Shown here piece by piece: positions 7,372-13,283 of a stretch of DNA of 13,283 nucleotides (its first letter is position 1; each line of letters begins with the position of its first letter). The translations under genes and the position numbers were made by a program. The stretch lies in contig JAEWEI010000253.1 of NCBI GenBank assembly GCA_023389545.1, positions 1 to 13,283 on the forward strand, read 5' to 3'. The stretch is from Actinomycetes bacterium (GTDB lineage: Bacteria > Actinomycetota > Actinomycetes > Actinomycetales > Cellulomonadaceae). A model generated the notes under the pieces. The model searched no databases. It saw only the letters and a list, made by a program, of their open reading frames with translations, and was not told the DNA's origin.

Positions 7372-8448
7372 TCAGACCTGGCGTGATCGGGTCAGCAGCC
7401 ACAGCAGGTACGCCCCGCCGAGCAGGCCGGTCATCCGCCCGATGGGGATGGCGGCGTTCACGGGCAGGTACTGGGTCAGCAGGTCGGCGGCGACCACGAG
7501 CGCTGCGCCCATGAACGCCGAGGAGGCGAGCGGCGCCCGCACCGACCGGGTCACCCGCACCACGAGCTGCGGCGCGGCGAGGGCGACGAACGCGATGGGC
7601 CCGGCGGAGGCGGTGGCCAGCGCCGTCATCCCGACGGCGGCGACCATCAACACCAGCCGGGTCCGCTCGACCCTGACCCCGAGCTGGCGGGCCGCGTCGT
7701 CGCCCATCTCCATGAGGTCGAGGTGCCGTCCGAGGGCGAGGATGACGGGCAGCAGCACCACGAAGCCGATGAGCACCGGCCACACGTGCTCCCAGGCGCG
7801 CGCGTTGAGCGAGCCGGCCAGCCAGATCTCCGCCGACATGGCCTGCTCGATGCCCGCCCGCGCGAGCAGCAGCGTGTTCACCGCGGCGAGCATCGACCCC
7901 ACGCCGATGCCCACCAGCACGAGCCGGAAGCCGCCGGTCACACCGCCCTTGGAGGCCAGCGCGTACACGGCCAGTGCGGTGAGCAGGCCGCCCACCACCG
8001 CGCTCACAGCGGTCGCCGTCGCGCCGGCGTTGAACAGGACGATCTGGGCGACGGCGCCGGTGGCCGAGCCGGCGGTGAACCCGATGATGTCCGGCGAGCC
8101 GAGGGCGTTGCGGGAGATCGACTGGAACACGGCGCCCGCGGTCCCCAGGCAGGCGCCCACGAACACCGCGGTGAGCAGCCGCGGCAGCCGGATGTCCGTG
8201 ACGACCTTGCGGACCACCGCGTCATCAGAGCCGCCCGTGAGACCCGCGAGGACCTGCGTCGGGGTGAGCTGGATCGTGCCGGTGGCCATCACCAGCACCC
8301 CGAGCGCCACGATCAGCACAGTCAGCGCCACGCAGACCGCCGCGGTGCGGGGATGCCAGCGCCAGGACAGTCCCCCACGGCGGACGACGCGTGAGCGGGG
8401 CCCGGGCGCGCGGCCCGCGGCATCGGGCAGGGCGGATGCGGCAGTCAT
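7372..8448 (-). CDS. fepG: FecCD-family iron-siderophore permease (FepG-like)
   Basis: This 358-residue protein is one of the two membrane subunits of the siderophore importer. A cytoplasmic arginine-rich N-terminus of about 33 residues is followed by about nine to ten hydrophobic helices through to residue 350. Family marks include IRLPRLLTAVFVGACLGTAGAVFQ (about 86-109), RNALGSPDIIG (113-123), and a cytoplasmic coupling segment MGDDAARQLGVRVERTR that docks on the ATPase. SAGPIAFVALAAPQLVVRVTR near the C-terminal third is also typical of FecCD proteins. The ATG overlaps the stop of the first permease in an ATGA. Assignment as FepG rather than FepD rests on gene order only. Confidence 0.93.
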   Translation of the reverse strand: MTAASALPDAAGRAPGPRSRVVRRGGLSWRWHPRTAAVCVALTVLIVALGVLVMATGTIQLTPTQVLAGLTGGSDDAVVRKVVTDIRLPRLLTAVFVGACLGTAGAVFQSISRNALGSPDIIGFTAGSATGAVAQIVLFNAGATATAVSAVVGGLLTALAVYALASKGGVTGGFRLVLVGIGVGSMLAAVNTLLLARAGIEQAMSAEIWLAGSLNARAWEHVWPVLIGFVVLLPVILALGRHLDLMEMGDDAARQLGVRVERTRLVLMVAAVGMTALATASAGPIAFVALAAPQLVVRVTRSVRAPLASSAFMGAALVVAADLLTQYLPVNAAIPIGRMTGLLGGAYLLWLLTRSRQV

Positions 8449-9494
8449 AGCTGGGCGAACCTCCGGCGGCGCACGAGGGCGATGAAGAACGGGCCGCCGA
8501 TGACCGCCGACATCACGCCCGCGCCGATCTCACTGGGATGGGCGACGAGCCGCCCGAGCACATCGGCGCCCAGCAGCACGATCACGGCGAACAGCGCCGA
8601 CCACGGCAGCACGCGCCGCTGGTCGGGGCCCACGACGAGCCGCGCCATATGCGGCGCCGCGAGCCCGACGAAGGCGATGGGGCCGGCGGCGGCCGTCGCG
8701 GATCCGGCCAGCAGCAGCACCGCCACCGACGCGAGGACCCAGGTGCGCCGACCGTTCAACCCCAGCGCCGTGCTCATGTCGGAGCCGAGCGCGACGGCGT
8801 TGAGCGACGGCGCCACCGCGAGGGCCAGGACGACGCCGACCACGATGCTGGCCGCCACCACCGGCACCGCATCCATGCCCCGGCCCTGCAACGACCCCGT
8901 CGCCCAGGCCCGGAACGCGTCAAGGGCACGATCGGGCGAGTTGATGATGACGATCGAGGTGAGCGCCGCGAGCATCACGCTCAGGCCCGCGCCGGCGAGC
9001 ACGAGCCGCACGGGGTTGGTGCCCGCGTCGTGCGCGCGTCCGAGCGCGAGCACTGCGACCGCCGCGAGCCCCGCTCCGAGGTACCCGAACCAGACGTACC
9101 CGCCGATGCCGTTGAGCCCGAACGCGGAGACGCCCAGCACGATGGCGGCCGCGGCGCCCGCGTTGACGCCCAGCACCCCTGGCTCGGCGAGCGCGTTGCG
9201 CGTCATCGCCTGCATCAACGCGCCGGACACGCCGAGGGCGGCGCCGACCAGCACCGCGATGATCGTGCGCGGAACCCGCAGCTCCCGCACGATCAGGTGC
9301 AGGTCGTTGCCCGGGTCGTACGCGACGAAGGCGTTGACCGTCTCCGCGAGCGGGATCTGCCGGGAGCCGACGGCCAGGCTGAGCAGCAGCAGAACGGCCA
9401 GCCCAGACCAGGAGACAGCCAGTCCGGCTCGTCGCCTCGTGCGAGGCGACGAGCCGGTGGAGCGGCCCATGGTGCGGGCCGGGGCGATCGACAT
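8445..9494 (-). CDS. fepD: FecCD-family iron-siderophore permease (FepD-like)
   Basis: This 349-residue membrane subunit pairs with the next permease to form the import channel. A positively charged N-terminal tail of about 24 residues precedes the first helix (about 24-43). Family marks are LRVPRTIIAVLVGAALGVSGALMQ (72-95), TRNALAEPGVLGVNAG (98-113), the coupling segment LGSDMSTALGLNGRRTW, and AGPIAFVGLAAPHMARL. I chose ATG 9494, 11 bases after the lipoprotein stop; an in-frame ATG at 9470 would remove eight residues, and neither has a clear ribosome-binding site. Codons for the tail form a perfect long inverted repeat (9424-9457) and use the low-preference arginine codons AGG, CGA, CGA in a row. 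Confidence 0.92.
   Translation of the reverse strand: MSIAPARTMGRSTGSSPRTRRRAGLAVSWSGLAVLLLLSLAVGSRQIPLAETVNAFVAYDPGNDLHLIVRELRVPRTIIAVLVGAALGVSGALMQAMTRNALAEPGVLGVNAGAAAAIVLGVSAFGLNGIGGYVWFGYLGAGLAAVAVLALGRAHDAGTNPVRLVLAGAGLSVMLAALTSIVIINSPDRALDAFRAWATGSLQGRGMDAVPVVAASIVVGVVLALAVAPSLNAVALGSDMSTALGLNGRRTWVLASVAVLLLAGSATAAAGPIAFVGLAAPHMARLVVGPDQRRVLPWSALFAVIVLLGADVLGRLVAHPSEIGAGVMSAVIGGPFFIALVRRRRFAQL
9424..9457 (-). repeat. Perfect 16-base inverted repeat at the fepB-fepD junction
   Basis: CCGGCTCGTCGCCTCG (9424-9439) is followed after TG by its exact reverse complement (9442-9457). As RNA it would form about 15 bp closed by a four-base loop. It begins 48 bases past the fepB stop and lies inside the first codons of fepD. 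No U-run follows, so it is not a plain terminator. A role in stabilising the fepB end of the mRNA or lowering permease expression, as in binding-protein operons such as malEFG, is plausible but inferred. Confidence 0.8.
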
Positions 9495-9505
9495 CGGCGG
9501 TGGCG

Positions 9506-10513
9506 TCAGCTCAGCTGCTCGACGAGCGTGTCGACGAGCGAGGTGGCGCTGTAGAGGTCGAGCCGGAACGACAGGCCCATCGGGTAGACCTGCTTGCTCT
9601 GCACCGCGGGGAGGTTCGCGAGCGTCGGCTCGGCGAGGAACCGCTCGACGTCGGGCGCCTCGCCGGACAGCAGGAACACGCTGTCGCCGCCGATGGCCGC
9701 TGTGACGTTCTCGAACGAGACCCAGGCGACGTCCTGTCGCACCTGCTCGGACGTGTCGAGCTCGTCGGGGGCGCCGACCACCTCGATGCCGAGCCCGTCG
9801 AAGAGCTGCGCCCACGGGCTGGTCGTCTTGGCGACGGCGGAGTCCGACTCGGCGCCGTTGTAGCTGACGATGCTCGCGGCGCCCGGGTCGACGGTGATCT
9901 TCTTCGCGGCGTCGGCCACGTAGGCGTCGAAGTCGGCCGCGGCGGCCGCCGCCTCGTCCTCCAAGCCAGTGGCGGCGCCCAACTCGGCCGCCAGGTCCTG
10001 CCAGGTCTGGCTGGAGTAGTCCACGACGATCGTCGGGTACAGCTCGCTGAGCTGCGCGTACTGGTCGAGGACGCTGTCGGCGCCGCTAGTGGAGACGATG
10101 ACCAGGTCGGGCTCGGCCGCGATGACCGCCTCCAGGTCGAACTCGAGGTTCGGGTACAGCACCTCGACCCCGCGCTCGACGGCCAGGTCGCCCCACTGGC
10201 GGAAGAAGCCGTTCGCGTCGGCGCTGGCGGTGTTGGGCTTGCTCGCGGCCGAGGCCACGACGGGGGCGTCGATGGCCAGCAGGGTGCCCGTCGCGCTCAT
10301 GGCCGTCGAGACGATCCGCTCGGGCTTCGCCTCGATGACCGTCTCACCCGCCTCATGCGTGATGGTGCGGGGCCACGACGTGTCCTCGGTGGCCTGCGCC
10401 CCGGCGGACGCGCCCGCCTCAGCGGCGGGCTCGGACGAGGTGCAGGCACTCAGGGCGAGCGCCGCGACGGCAAGCGTCACGGTCGCCAGCGTGCGCGAAC
10501 GGAGGGACTTCAC
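9506..10513 (-). CDS. fepB: Iron-siderophore substrate-binding lipoprotein (FepB-like)
   Basis: This 335-residue extracytoplasmic lipoprotein would capture the ferric siderophore and deliver it to the permeases. Residues 1-23 form a lipoprotein signal: basic MKSLRSR, a hydrophobic core, and lipobox LSAC with lipidated C24. A Ser/Ala/Glu-rich spacer (25-45) leads to a class III binding fold of two lobes: KPERIVSTAMSATGTLLAI, then EPDLVIVST, a helical connector, and GDSVFLLSGEAPDVERFLAEPTLANLPAVQSKQVYPM. The C-terminal SFRLDLYSATSLVDTL is typical of enterobactin-type binding proteins. The start is GTG 10513, with GAGGAG (10522-10527) 8 bases upstream. As the first gene after the iron box it should be the most strongly expressed member of the operon. 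The true ligand is unknown. Confidence 0.94.
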   Translation of the reverse strand: MKSLRSRTLATVTLAVAALALSACTSSEPAAEAGASAGAQATEDTSWPRTITHEAGETVIEAKPERIVSTAMSATGTLLAIDAPVVASAASKPNTASADANGFFRQWGDLAVERGVEVLYPNLEFDLEAVIAAEPDLVIVSTSGADSVLDQYAQLSELYPTIVVDYSSQTWQDLAAELGAATGLEDEAAAAAADFDAYVADAAKKITVDPGAASIVSYNGAESDSAVAKTTSPWAQLFDGLGIEVVGAPDELDTSEQVRQDVAWVSFENVTAAIGGDSVFLLSGEAPDVERFLAEPTLANLPAVQSKQVYPMGLSFRLDLYSATSLVDTLVEQLS

Positions 10514-10574
10514 GGTGATGGCTCCTCAGGAGGCGACGGACTCGAGACACGACCCACGTCGCGCCACCTGGAAG

Positions 10575-10593
10575 TTAGCAGAGCCTTACCTTA
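10575..10593 (-). promoter_or_regulatory. DtxR/IdeR-type iron box upstream of fepB
   Basis: Read on the minus strand, TAAGGTAAGGCTCTGCTAA matches 14 of 19 positions of the DtxR/IdeR consensus TTAGGTTAGGCTAACCTAA, with the left half and outer right half best kept. It lies 61 bases upstream of the fepB start and overlaps TAAGGT and TAACTT, either of which could be a -10. Binding of an iron-loaded repressor here would shut off the uptake operon when iron is sufficient. No convincing -35 was found. Confidence 0.72.
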
Positions 10594-10597
10594 ATGA

Positions 10598-10624
10598 GGG
10601 CGCCCTTCCATTGCGTGGGCGCCC
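10598..10624. repeat. Paired GGGCGCCC palindromes upstream of the iron box
   Basis: The self-complementary octamer GGGCGCCC occurs at 10598-10605 and 10617-10624, separated by 11 bases. The two copies can pair as an 8-bp stem or each serve as a dyad. They lie just upstream of the iron box with respect to fepB. They could be a transcriptional insulator after the dehydrogenase gene or a protein site; chance is possible in GC-rich DNA. Confidence 0.4.
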
Positions 10625-10663
10625 GCGCAGCCCCAGGCCACGGCCCCGCGCAGGCTGACGTGA

Positions 10664-10696
10664 CAGCCGCGCGGGACCAACGTCCCGCCGCGCCCG
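10664..10696 (-). terminator. Terminator-like hairpin after the dehydrogenase gene
   Basis: GCGGGAC (10671-10677) pairs perfectly with GTCCCGC (10682-10688) around the loop CAAC. An outer AGCCG/CGGCT pairing is possible with an asymmetric bulge. It starts a few bases past the dehydrogenase stop and has no U-run. It probably separates that gene from the iron operon. Confidence 0.55.
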
Positions 10697-10698
10697 GC

Positions 10699-11499
10699 TC
10701 AGATGACCTGCTCCGTGGGCAGGATGTGCACCTCGGCCAGGTTGACGTGCCGCGGGAGGCTCGCGATGAAGGCGACGGACTCCGCGATGTCGGCGGGCCG
10801 CAGGACGTCGATCTCCTTGAGGAGGTCCGACATGAGCTGGCTCGCCGCCGGGTCGGTCACGTGATCGGGCAGCTCGGTGTCCACCATGCCGGGCTCGATC
10901 GCGCAGACCCGGACCTTGCTGCGGCCCAGCTCCATCCGCAGCAACCGCGTCAGCTGGGCCTGGTACGCCTTGGTCGCCGAGTACACCTGGAAGCGCTCGA
11001 GGTGGCGCACCGCAGCCGTCGAGGATGTCACGATGAGATCGGCCGGCCCGCGCTCCGCGCTGCTGACCAGCGTGCGCACGAACGCCTGCACCGTGTTCAT
11101 CGTGCCCTTGACGTTCAGGTCGATCTGGGCGTCCCAGTCCTCCACCGCGAGGTCCACGATGCTGCTGATGAGCTGCACGCCGGCGTTCGCGAAGACGAGG
11201 TCCACCTCGCCCAGCTCGCGCTCGACGCGGTCCGCGGCGGCCAGGACGGCTTCTCGGTCCACCACGTCGGTGGGCAGCGCCAGCGCCTCGCCGCCACGCG
11301 CGCGGATGCGGTCTTCAAGCGCGTCGAGCCGCTCTCCACGACGCGCGAGGAGGGCGACCTTGGCGCCCAGGCTCGCGAGCCGCTCAGCGGTGGCCTCGCC
11401 TATACCACTGGAGGCCCCGGTCACCACGGCCACCCGGCCGCTCAGCGGGGTCCCGGTCAGAAGATGGGCGGGATTGGCATGTTCTGTCGTGTGTGTCAT
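10699..11499 (-). CDS. Short-chain dehydrogenase/reductase (classical SDR)
   Basis: This is a 266-residue cytoplasmic oxidoreductase using NAD(P)H. It has the Rossmann glycine motif TGASSGIG (27-34), an Arg-rich stretch LARRGERLD (51-59) that often marks NADP preference, FANAG (103-107), catalytic serine at 159-160 in VTSS, and Y173-S-A-T-K177. EPGMVDTEL (202-210) and the C-terminal NLAEVHILPTEQ (253-264) resemble the YdfG-like branch that reduces 3-hydroxy acids or small ketones; the substrate cannot be told from sequence. ATG 11499 is chosen because the glycine motif then lies at the normal distance. The reading frame runs on upstream, but that extension crosses a terminator and a tRNA gene and is not real. 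It looks monocistronic. Confidence 0.9.
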   Translation of the reverse strand: MTHTTEHANPAHLLTGTPLSGRVAVVTGASSGIGEATAERLASLGAKVALLARRGERLDALEDRIRARGGEALALPTDVVDREAVLAAADRVERELGEVDLVFANAGVQLISSIVDLAVEDWDAQIDLNVKGTMNTVQAFVRTLVSSAERGPADLIVTSSTAAVRHLERFQVYSATKAYQAQLTRLLRMELGRSKVRVCAIEPGMVDTELPDHVTDPAASQLMSDLLKEIDVLRPADIAESVAFIASLPRHVNLAEVHILPTEQVI

Positions 11500-11524
11500 G
11501 CGATCCACCCTGCCGACCTCTGGC

Positions 11525-11561
11525 CGCGGGAGGGAGGCCGGGCCAGGGCCACCCTCCCGCG
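11525..11561. repeat. Inverted repeat in the dehydrogenase leader
   Basis: CGCGGGAGGG (11525-11534) has its exact reverse complement at 11552-11561, separated by 17 bases that contain further short GGCC pairings. It lies 26 bases upstream of the dehydrogenase start and about 25 bases past the tRNA terminator. It may be an operator, a leader hairpin limiting expression, or a second transcription stop. Confidence 0.5.
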
Positions 11562-11586
11562 CGACGGCAGAGACCCGGCCCAAAGC

Positions 11587-11619
11587 GAAGAGCGCCCGAC
11601 CGGTGGTCGGACGCTCTTC
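11587..11619 (-). terminator. Strong hairpin terminator after tRNA-Ala
   Basis: Arms at 11587-11601 and 11605-11619 pair over 15 bp with a single G-U wobble and a 3-base loop. The hairpin begins 8 bases past the 3' end of the tRNA. The following bases on the minus strand include only a short TTT, so the U-tract is weak, but stem stability is high. It should separate tRNA transcription from the dehydrogenase gene. Confidence 0.8.
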
Positions 11620-11625
11620 GTCTTC

Positions 11626-11700
<75 letters not shown>

Positions 11701-11786
11701 GTGAGATCGATCGGAAACGTGTTCCGGGCTGATCCCCCGTGCCCTTGCGGGCGTGGACAACTGTAGGTCAGACATGGCCTGAAACG

Positions 11787-12461
11787 CTAATCGGGATCTC
11801 TGACCTGCTGATCGGGCCCCGCGTTCCAGTCGGCGGAGGCGTCAGTGGGGCCCAAGTTGTAGCCCGTGAGCCGCCACGCGCCGCCATGCGAGGCGCGCCC
11901 GGCGTGCAGCTCTGCCCAGTGGGCGTTGCTGGGCCCGGTGATGCCGCGCCAGTCGGCGGGCAGGCCGAGCAGGGCGCCGACGGCCAGGCTGATCGCCGCG
12001 CCGTGGGTGACCACCACAAGGGTGTCGCCCGCGTCGAGGCCCTCCGCGTGCTCCGACACCGCGTCCCGCATCCGCAGGGCCACGTCGCCGCGGCTCTCGC
12101 CGCCCTGCCGGTGCGGCTCGCCGCCCTGCGCCCATGCGGCATGCTCTTCAGGCCAGCGCTCGGCGATCTCCTGGGACGTCATGCCCTCCCAGTCCCCGAA
12201 TGAGCGCTCACGCACGCGCGCGTCGAGCACCACGTCCAGCCCGACCTGCTCCGCCAGCGCCTGCGCGGTCGCCCGCGCGCGCGACAGGTCCGAGCTGACG
12301 ATCAGGGTGGGCCGGTACCTCGCGGCCAGCGCCGCGGCGGCCGTGTGCGCCTGCCAGCGGCCCACATCGTCGAGTGCGATGTCGATCTGGCCCTGCAGCC
12401 GCCCGGTGGCGTTGTGCGCCGTGCGCCCGTGCCGCCAGAGCAGCACGCGCCCCGCGGTCAC
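11787..12461 (-). CDS. Histidine phosphatase family protein (GpgP-like)
   Basis: This is a 224-residue cytoplasmic phosphatase of the phosphoglycerate-mutase-like superfamily. It has the phosphohistidine motif R10-H11-G12 with T14, the substrate-pocket stretch SSDLSRARATA (R61), E85 in VRERSFGDWEG, and the second catalytic histidine H153 in VVTHGAAI. Its position directly after rsfS, and the wording of motifs such as GRLQGQ, LIVSSDL and GGESRGDVALR, match mycobacterial GpgP (glucosyl-3-phosphoglycerate phosphatase, made by the gene after rsfS). Substrate identity is inferred and could equally be another sugar or nucleotide phosphate. The start is a GTG overlapping the rsfS stop as GTGA, so the two are probably co-translated. 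Confidence 0.9.
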   Translation of the reverse strand: MTAGRVLLWRHGRTAHNATGRLQGQIDIALDDVGRWQAHTAAAALAARYRPTLIVSSDLSRARATAQALAEQVGLDVVLDARVRERSFGDWEGMTSQEIAERWPEEHAAWAQGGEPHRQGGESRGDVALRMRDAVSEHAEGLDAGDTLVVVTHGAAISLAVGALLGLPADWRGITGPSNAHWAELHAGRASHGGAWRLTGYNLGPTDASADWNAGPDQQVRDPD

Positions 12462-12874
12462 TGAGCGGATCCGGCCTCGCCGGCCTCGTCCGCGGTGGCG
12501 CCGTCACCGCTGCGGATGTCAGCGGGCAGCTCGATGGCGGGGCAGTCCTTCCACAGCTTCTCGAGCGCGTAATAAACGCGGTCCTCGGCGTGCTGCACGT
12601 GCACCACGATGTCGCCGAAGTCGAGCAGGACCCAGCGGCCCTCCGACTTGCCCTCGCGGCGCACCGCCTTGGAGCCGGCCTTGTGCAGGGCCTCCTCGAC
12701 GGCGTCGACGATCGCGCCGACCTGCCGCTCGTTGGTGCCCGACGCGATGACGAACGCGTCCGTGAGGACGAGCTGCTCGCTCACGTCGAGGGCGATGATC
12801 TCTTCAGCCTTGAGGTCGGCTGCGGCGCGTGCTGCCAGGATGGCGAGCTCGACGGCGCGTTCGGTTGCCGGCAC
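12458..12874 (-). CDS. rsfS: Ribosome silencing factor RsfS (Iojap/DUF143)
   Basis: This 138-residue protein binds ribosomal protein uL14 on the large subunit and blocks joining with the small subunit when growth slows. The single RsfS domain covers about residues 5-115, with the conserved LKAEEIIALDVSEQLVLTDAFVIASGTNERQV region (21-52), GRWVLLDFGDIVVHV (79-93) and YYALEKLWKD (101-110). The last 25 residues are an acidic, probably disordered tail. The start is GTG 12874: AAGGAG (12879-12884) sits 4 bases upstream and the domain begins at once; the longer open frame above is a shadow of the preceding gene. The gene follows a membrane protein by 34 bases and is coupled to the phosphatase downstream. 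Confidence 0.96.
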   Translation of the reverse strand: MPATERAVELAILAARAAADLKAEEIIALDVSEQLVLTDAFVIASGTNERQVGAIVDAVEEALHKAGSKAVRREGKSEGRWVLLDFGDIVVHVQHAEDRVYYALEKLWKDCPAIELPADIRSGDGATADEAGEAGSAQ

Positions 12875-12908
12875 GGGACTCCTTGGGTGAGGGGCGCTGC
12901 GGCGCTCG

Positions 12909-13283
12909 TCAGAGCACTCGCAGACCAGATGGGAGGTCGACCGCCGCGACGCCGGCAGCCACGAGCGTGGTGGCCGGGCCAGCAGCAGAGTCGTCGCCAC
13001 CGGCCGCCTTGCTGCCGAGCAGCATGATGAGGAAGCCGAGGACGAACGCGACGAGCGCCAGCACGATGAGCTGCAGCCAGGTGTACGGATGCGAGGGCCG
13101 CTCGTCGTACTCGTCGTCCTCGTCGTCGTCATGAGGGTACGGCGTGCCGCTGGCGCCCTGCTCCGGCTGCTCTTCGGCCCCGGCGCGCGCGCCACGGGTG
13201 AGCGAGCCCCACGGCGGCGCCGTCGTCGCCTCCTCAGCGGGAGCGCTGGGCGCCCAGGAAGGCGCGCCGGCGGCGTGCGGGAC
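12909..13283 (-). CDS. Hypothetical single-pass membrane protein, C-terminal part
   Basis: Only the last 124 residues are inside the window; the start lies beyond 13283. The visible part opens with a Pro/Ala/Glu-rich stretch, then a run of Asp/Glu (about 52-60 of the visible part), then YTWLQLIVLALVAFVLGFLIMLLG (about 67-90), a clear membrane helix. A tail of about 34 residues follows, ending in AVDLPSGLRVL. The layout is a long disordered acidic cytoplasmic region with a C-terminal anchor and a short extracytoplasmic tail. I do not recognise a family. The slot before rsfS usually lies close to nadD in actinobacteria, so it may belong to that cluster, but nadD itself is not visible. Codon use is like that of its neighbours, with strong third-position GC. 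Confidence 0.72.
   Translation of the reverse strand, partial: VPHAAGAPSWAPSAPAEEATTAPPWGSLTRGARAGAEEQPEQGASGTPYPHDDDEDDEYDERPSHPYTWLQLIVLALVAFVLGFLIMLLGSKAAGGDDSAAGPATTLVAAGVAAVDLPSGLRVL

Noticed and set aside
6551..8485. A 644-codon open frame on the plus strand opposite the siderophore importer genes
   Set aside because: The minus strand carries unmistakable FepC and FecCD motifs over the same bases. The plus-strand product is low-complexity Ala/Arg/Ser/Thr-rich sequence, as expected from the opposite strand of GC-rich genes.
9495..9815. An N-terminal extension of the first permease
   Set aside because: It overlaps the end of the binding lipoprotein in another frame and adds Arg/Ala-rich sequence unlike FecCD proteins.
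11741..11752. A small GCCC-loop-GGGC hairpin between the phosphatase gene and tRNA-Ala
   Set aside because: A 4-bp stem is too weak to call a terminator, and I could not find a clear tRNA promoter nearby to judge its role.
13096..13133. A tandem CGTCGT-type simple repeat
   Set aside because: It encodes the Asp/Glu run of the membrane protein and is explained by acidic codons, not a separate repeat element.

Overview
The window is very GC-rich, densely packed and almost entirely coded on the minus strand. A DtxR/IdeR-type iron box, a tRNA-Ala without an encoded CCA, several GTG starts, and an rsfS / histidine-phosphatase pair in the order known from Mycobacterium all point to a high-GC Gram-positive actinobacterium. 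A Micrococcales genus of the Cellulomonas/Cellulosimicrobium kind is my guess, not shown by the sequence. Transcription runs from high to low coordinates, so the gene order below follows that direction.

Region 1 (13283-11628) is a housekeeping cluster. It holds the C-terminal end of a single-pass membrane protein with an acidic linker, the ribosomal silencing factor RsfS, a histidine-phosphatase-family enzyme (GpgP-like) coupled to rsfS by a GTGA overlap, and tRNA-Ala(GGC) followed by a very strong hairpin terminator. Region 2 (11499-10664) is a stand-alone classical short-chain dehydrogenase with its own terminator-like hairpin.

Region 3 (10593-2943) is the centrepiece, an apparent eight-gene iron operon. 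An iron box lies upstream of a lipoprotein siderophore-binding protein (FepB-like). Two FecCD permeases (FepD/FepG-like), an ATPase (FepC-like), a siderophore-interacting flavin reductase (ViuB/SIP family), an enterochelin-esterase-like protein (Fes) and a two-component system (HisKA_3 histidine kinase plus NarL/LuxR response regulator) follow. Most junctions are 4-base overlaps or gaps of a few bases. Together the first six genes would capture a ferric siderophore, probably of the tricatecholate type, import it, and release iron by reduction and ester hydrolysis. The kinase and regulator being embedded in the same tight array is the least ordinary feature. A 15-16 bp perfect hairpin sits at the start of the first permease gene.

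Region 4 (2260-70) begins with an inverted repeat downstream of the response regulator. It then carries a NatA/NatB-type ABC-2 exporter (ATPase plus permease), whose position makes it a natural target of the two-component system.

I see no mobile element, CRISPR array, prophage or toxin-antitoxin module. All gene families are known; the interesting parts are the coupling of regulation to iron uptake and several RNA/DNA palindromes.
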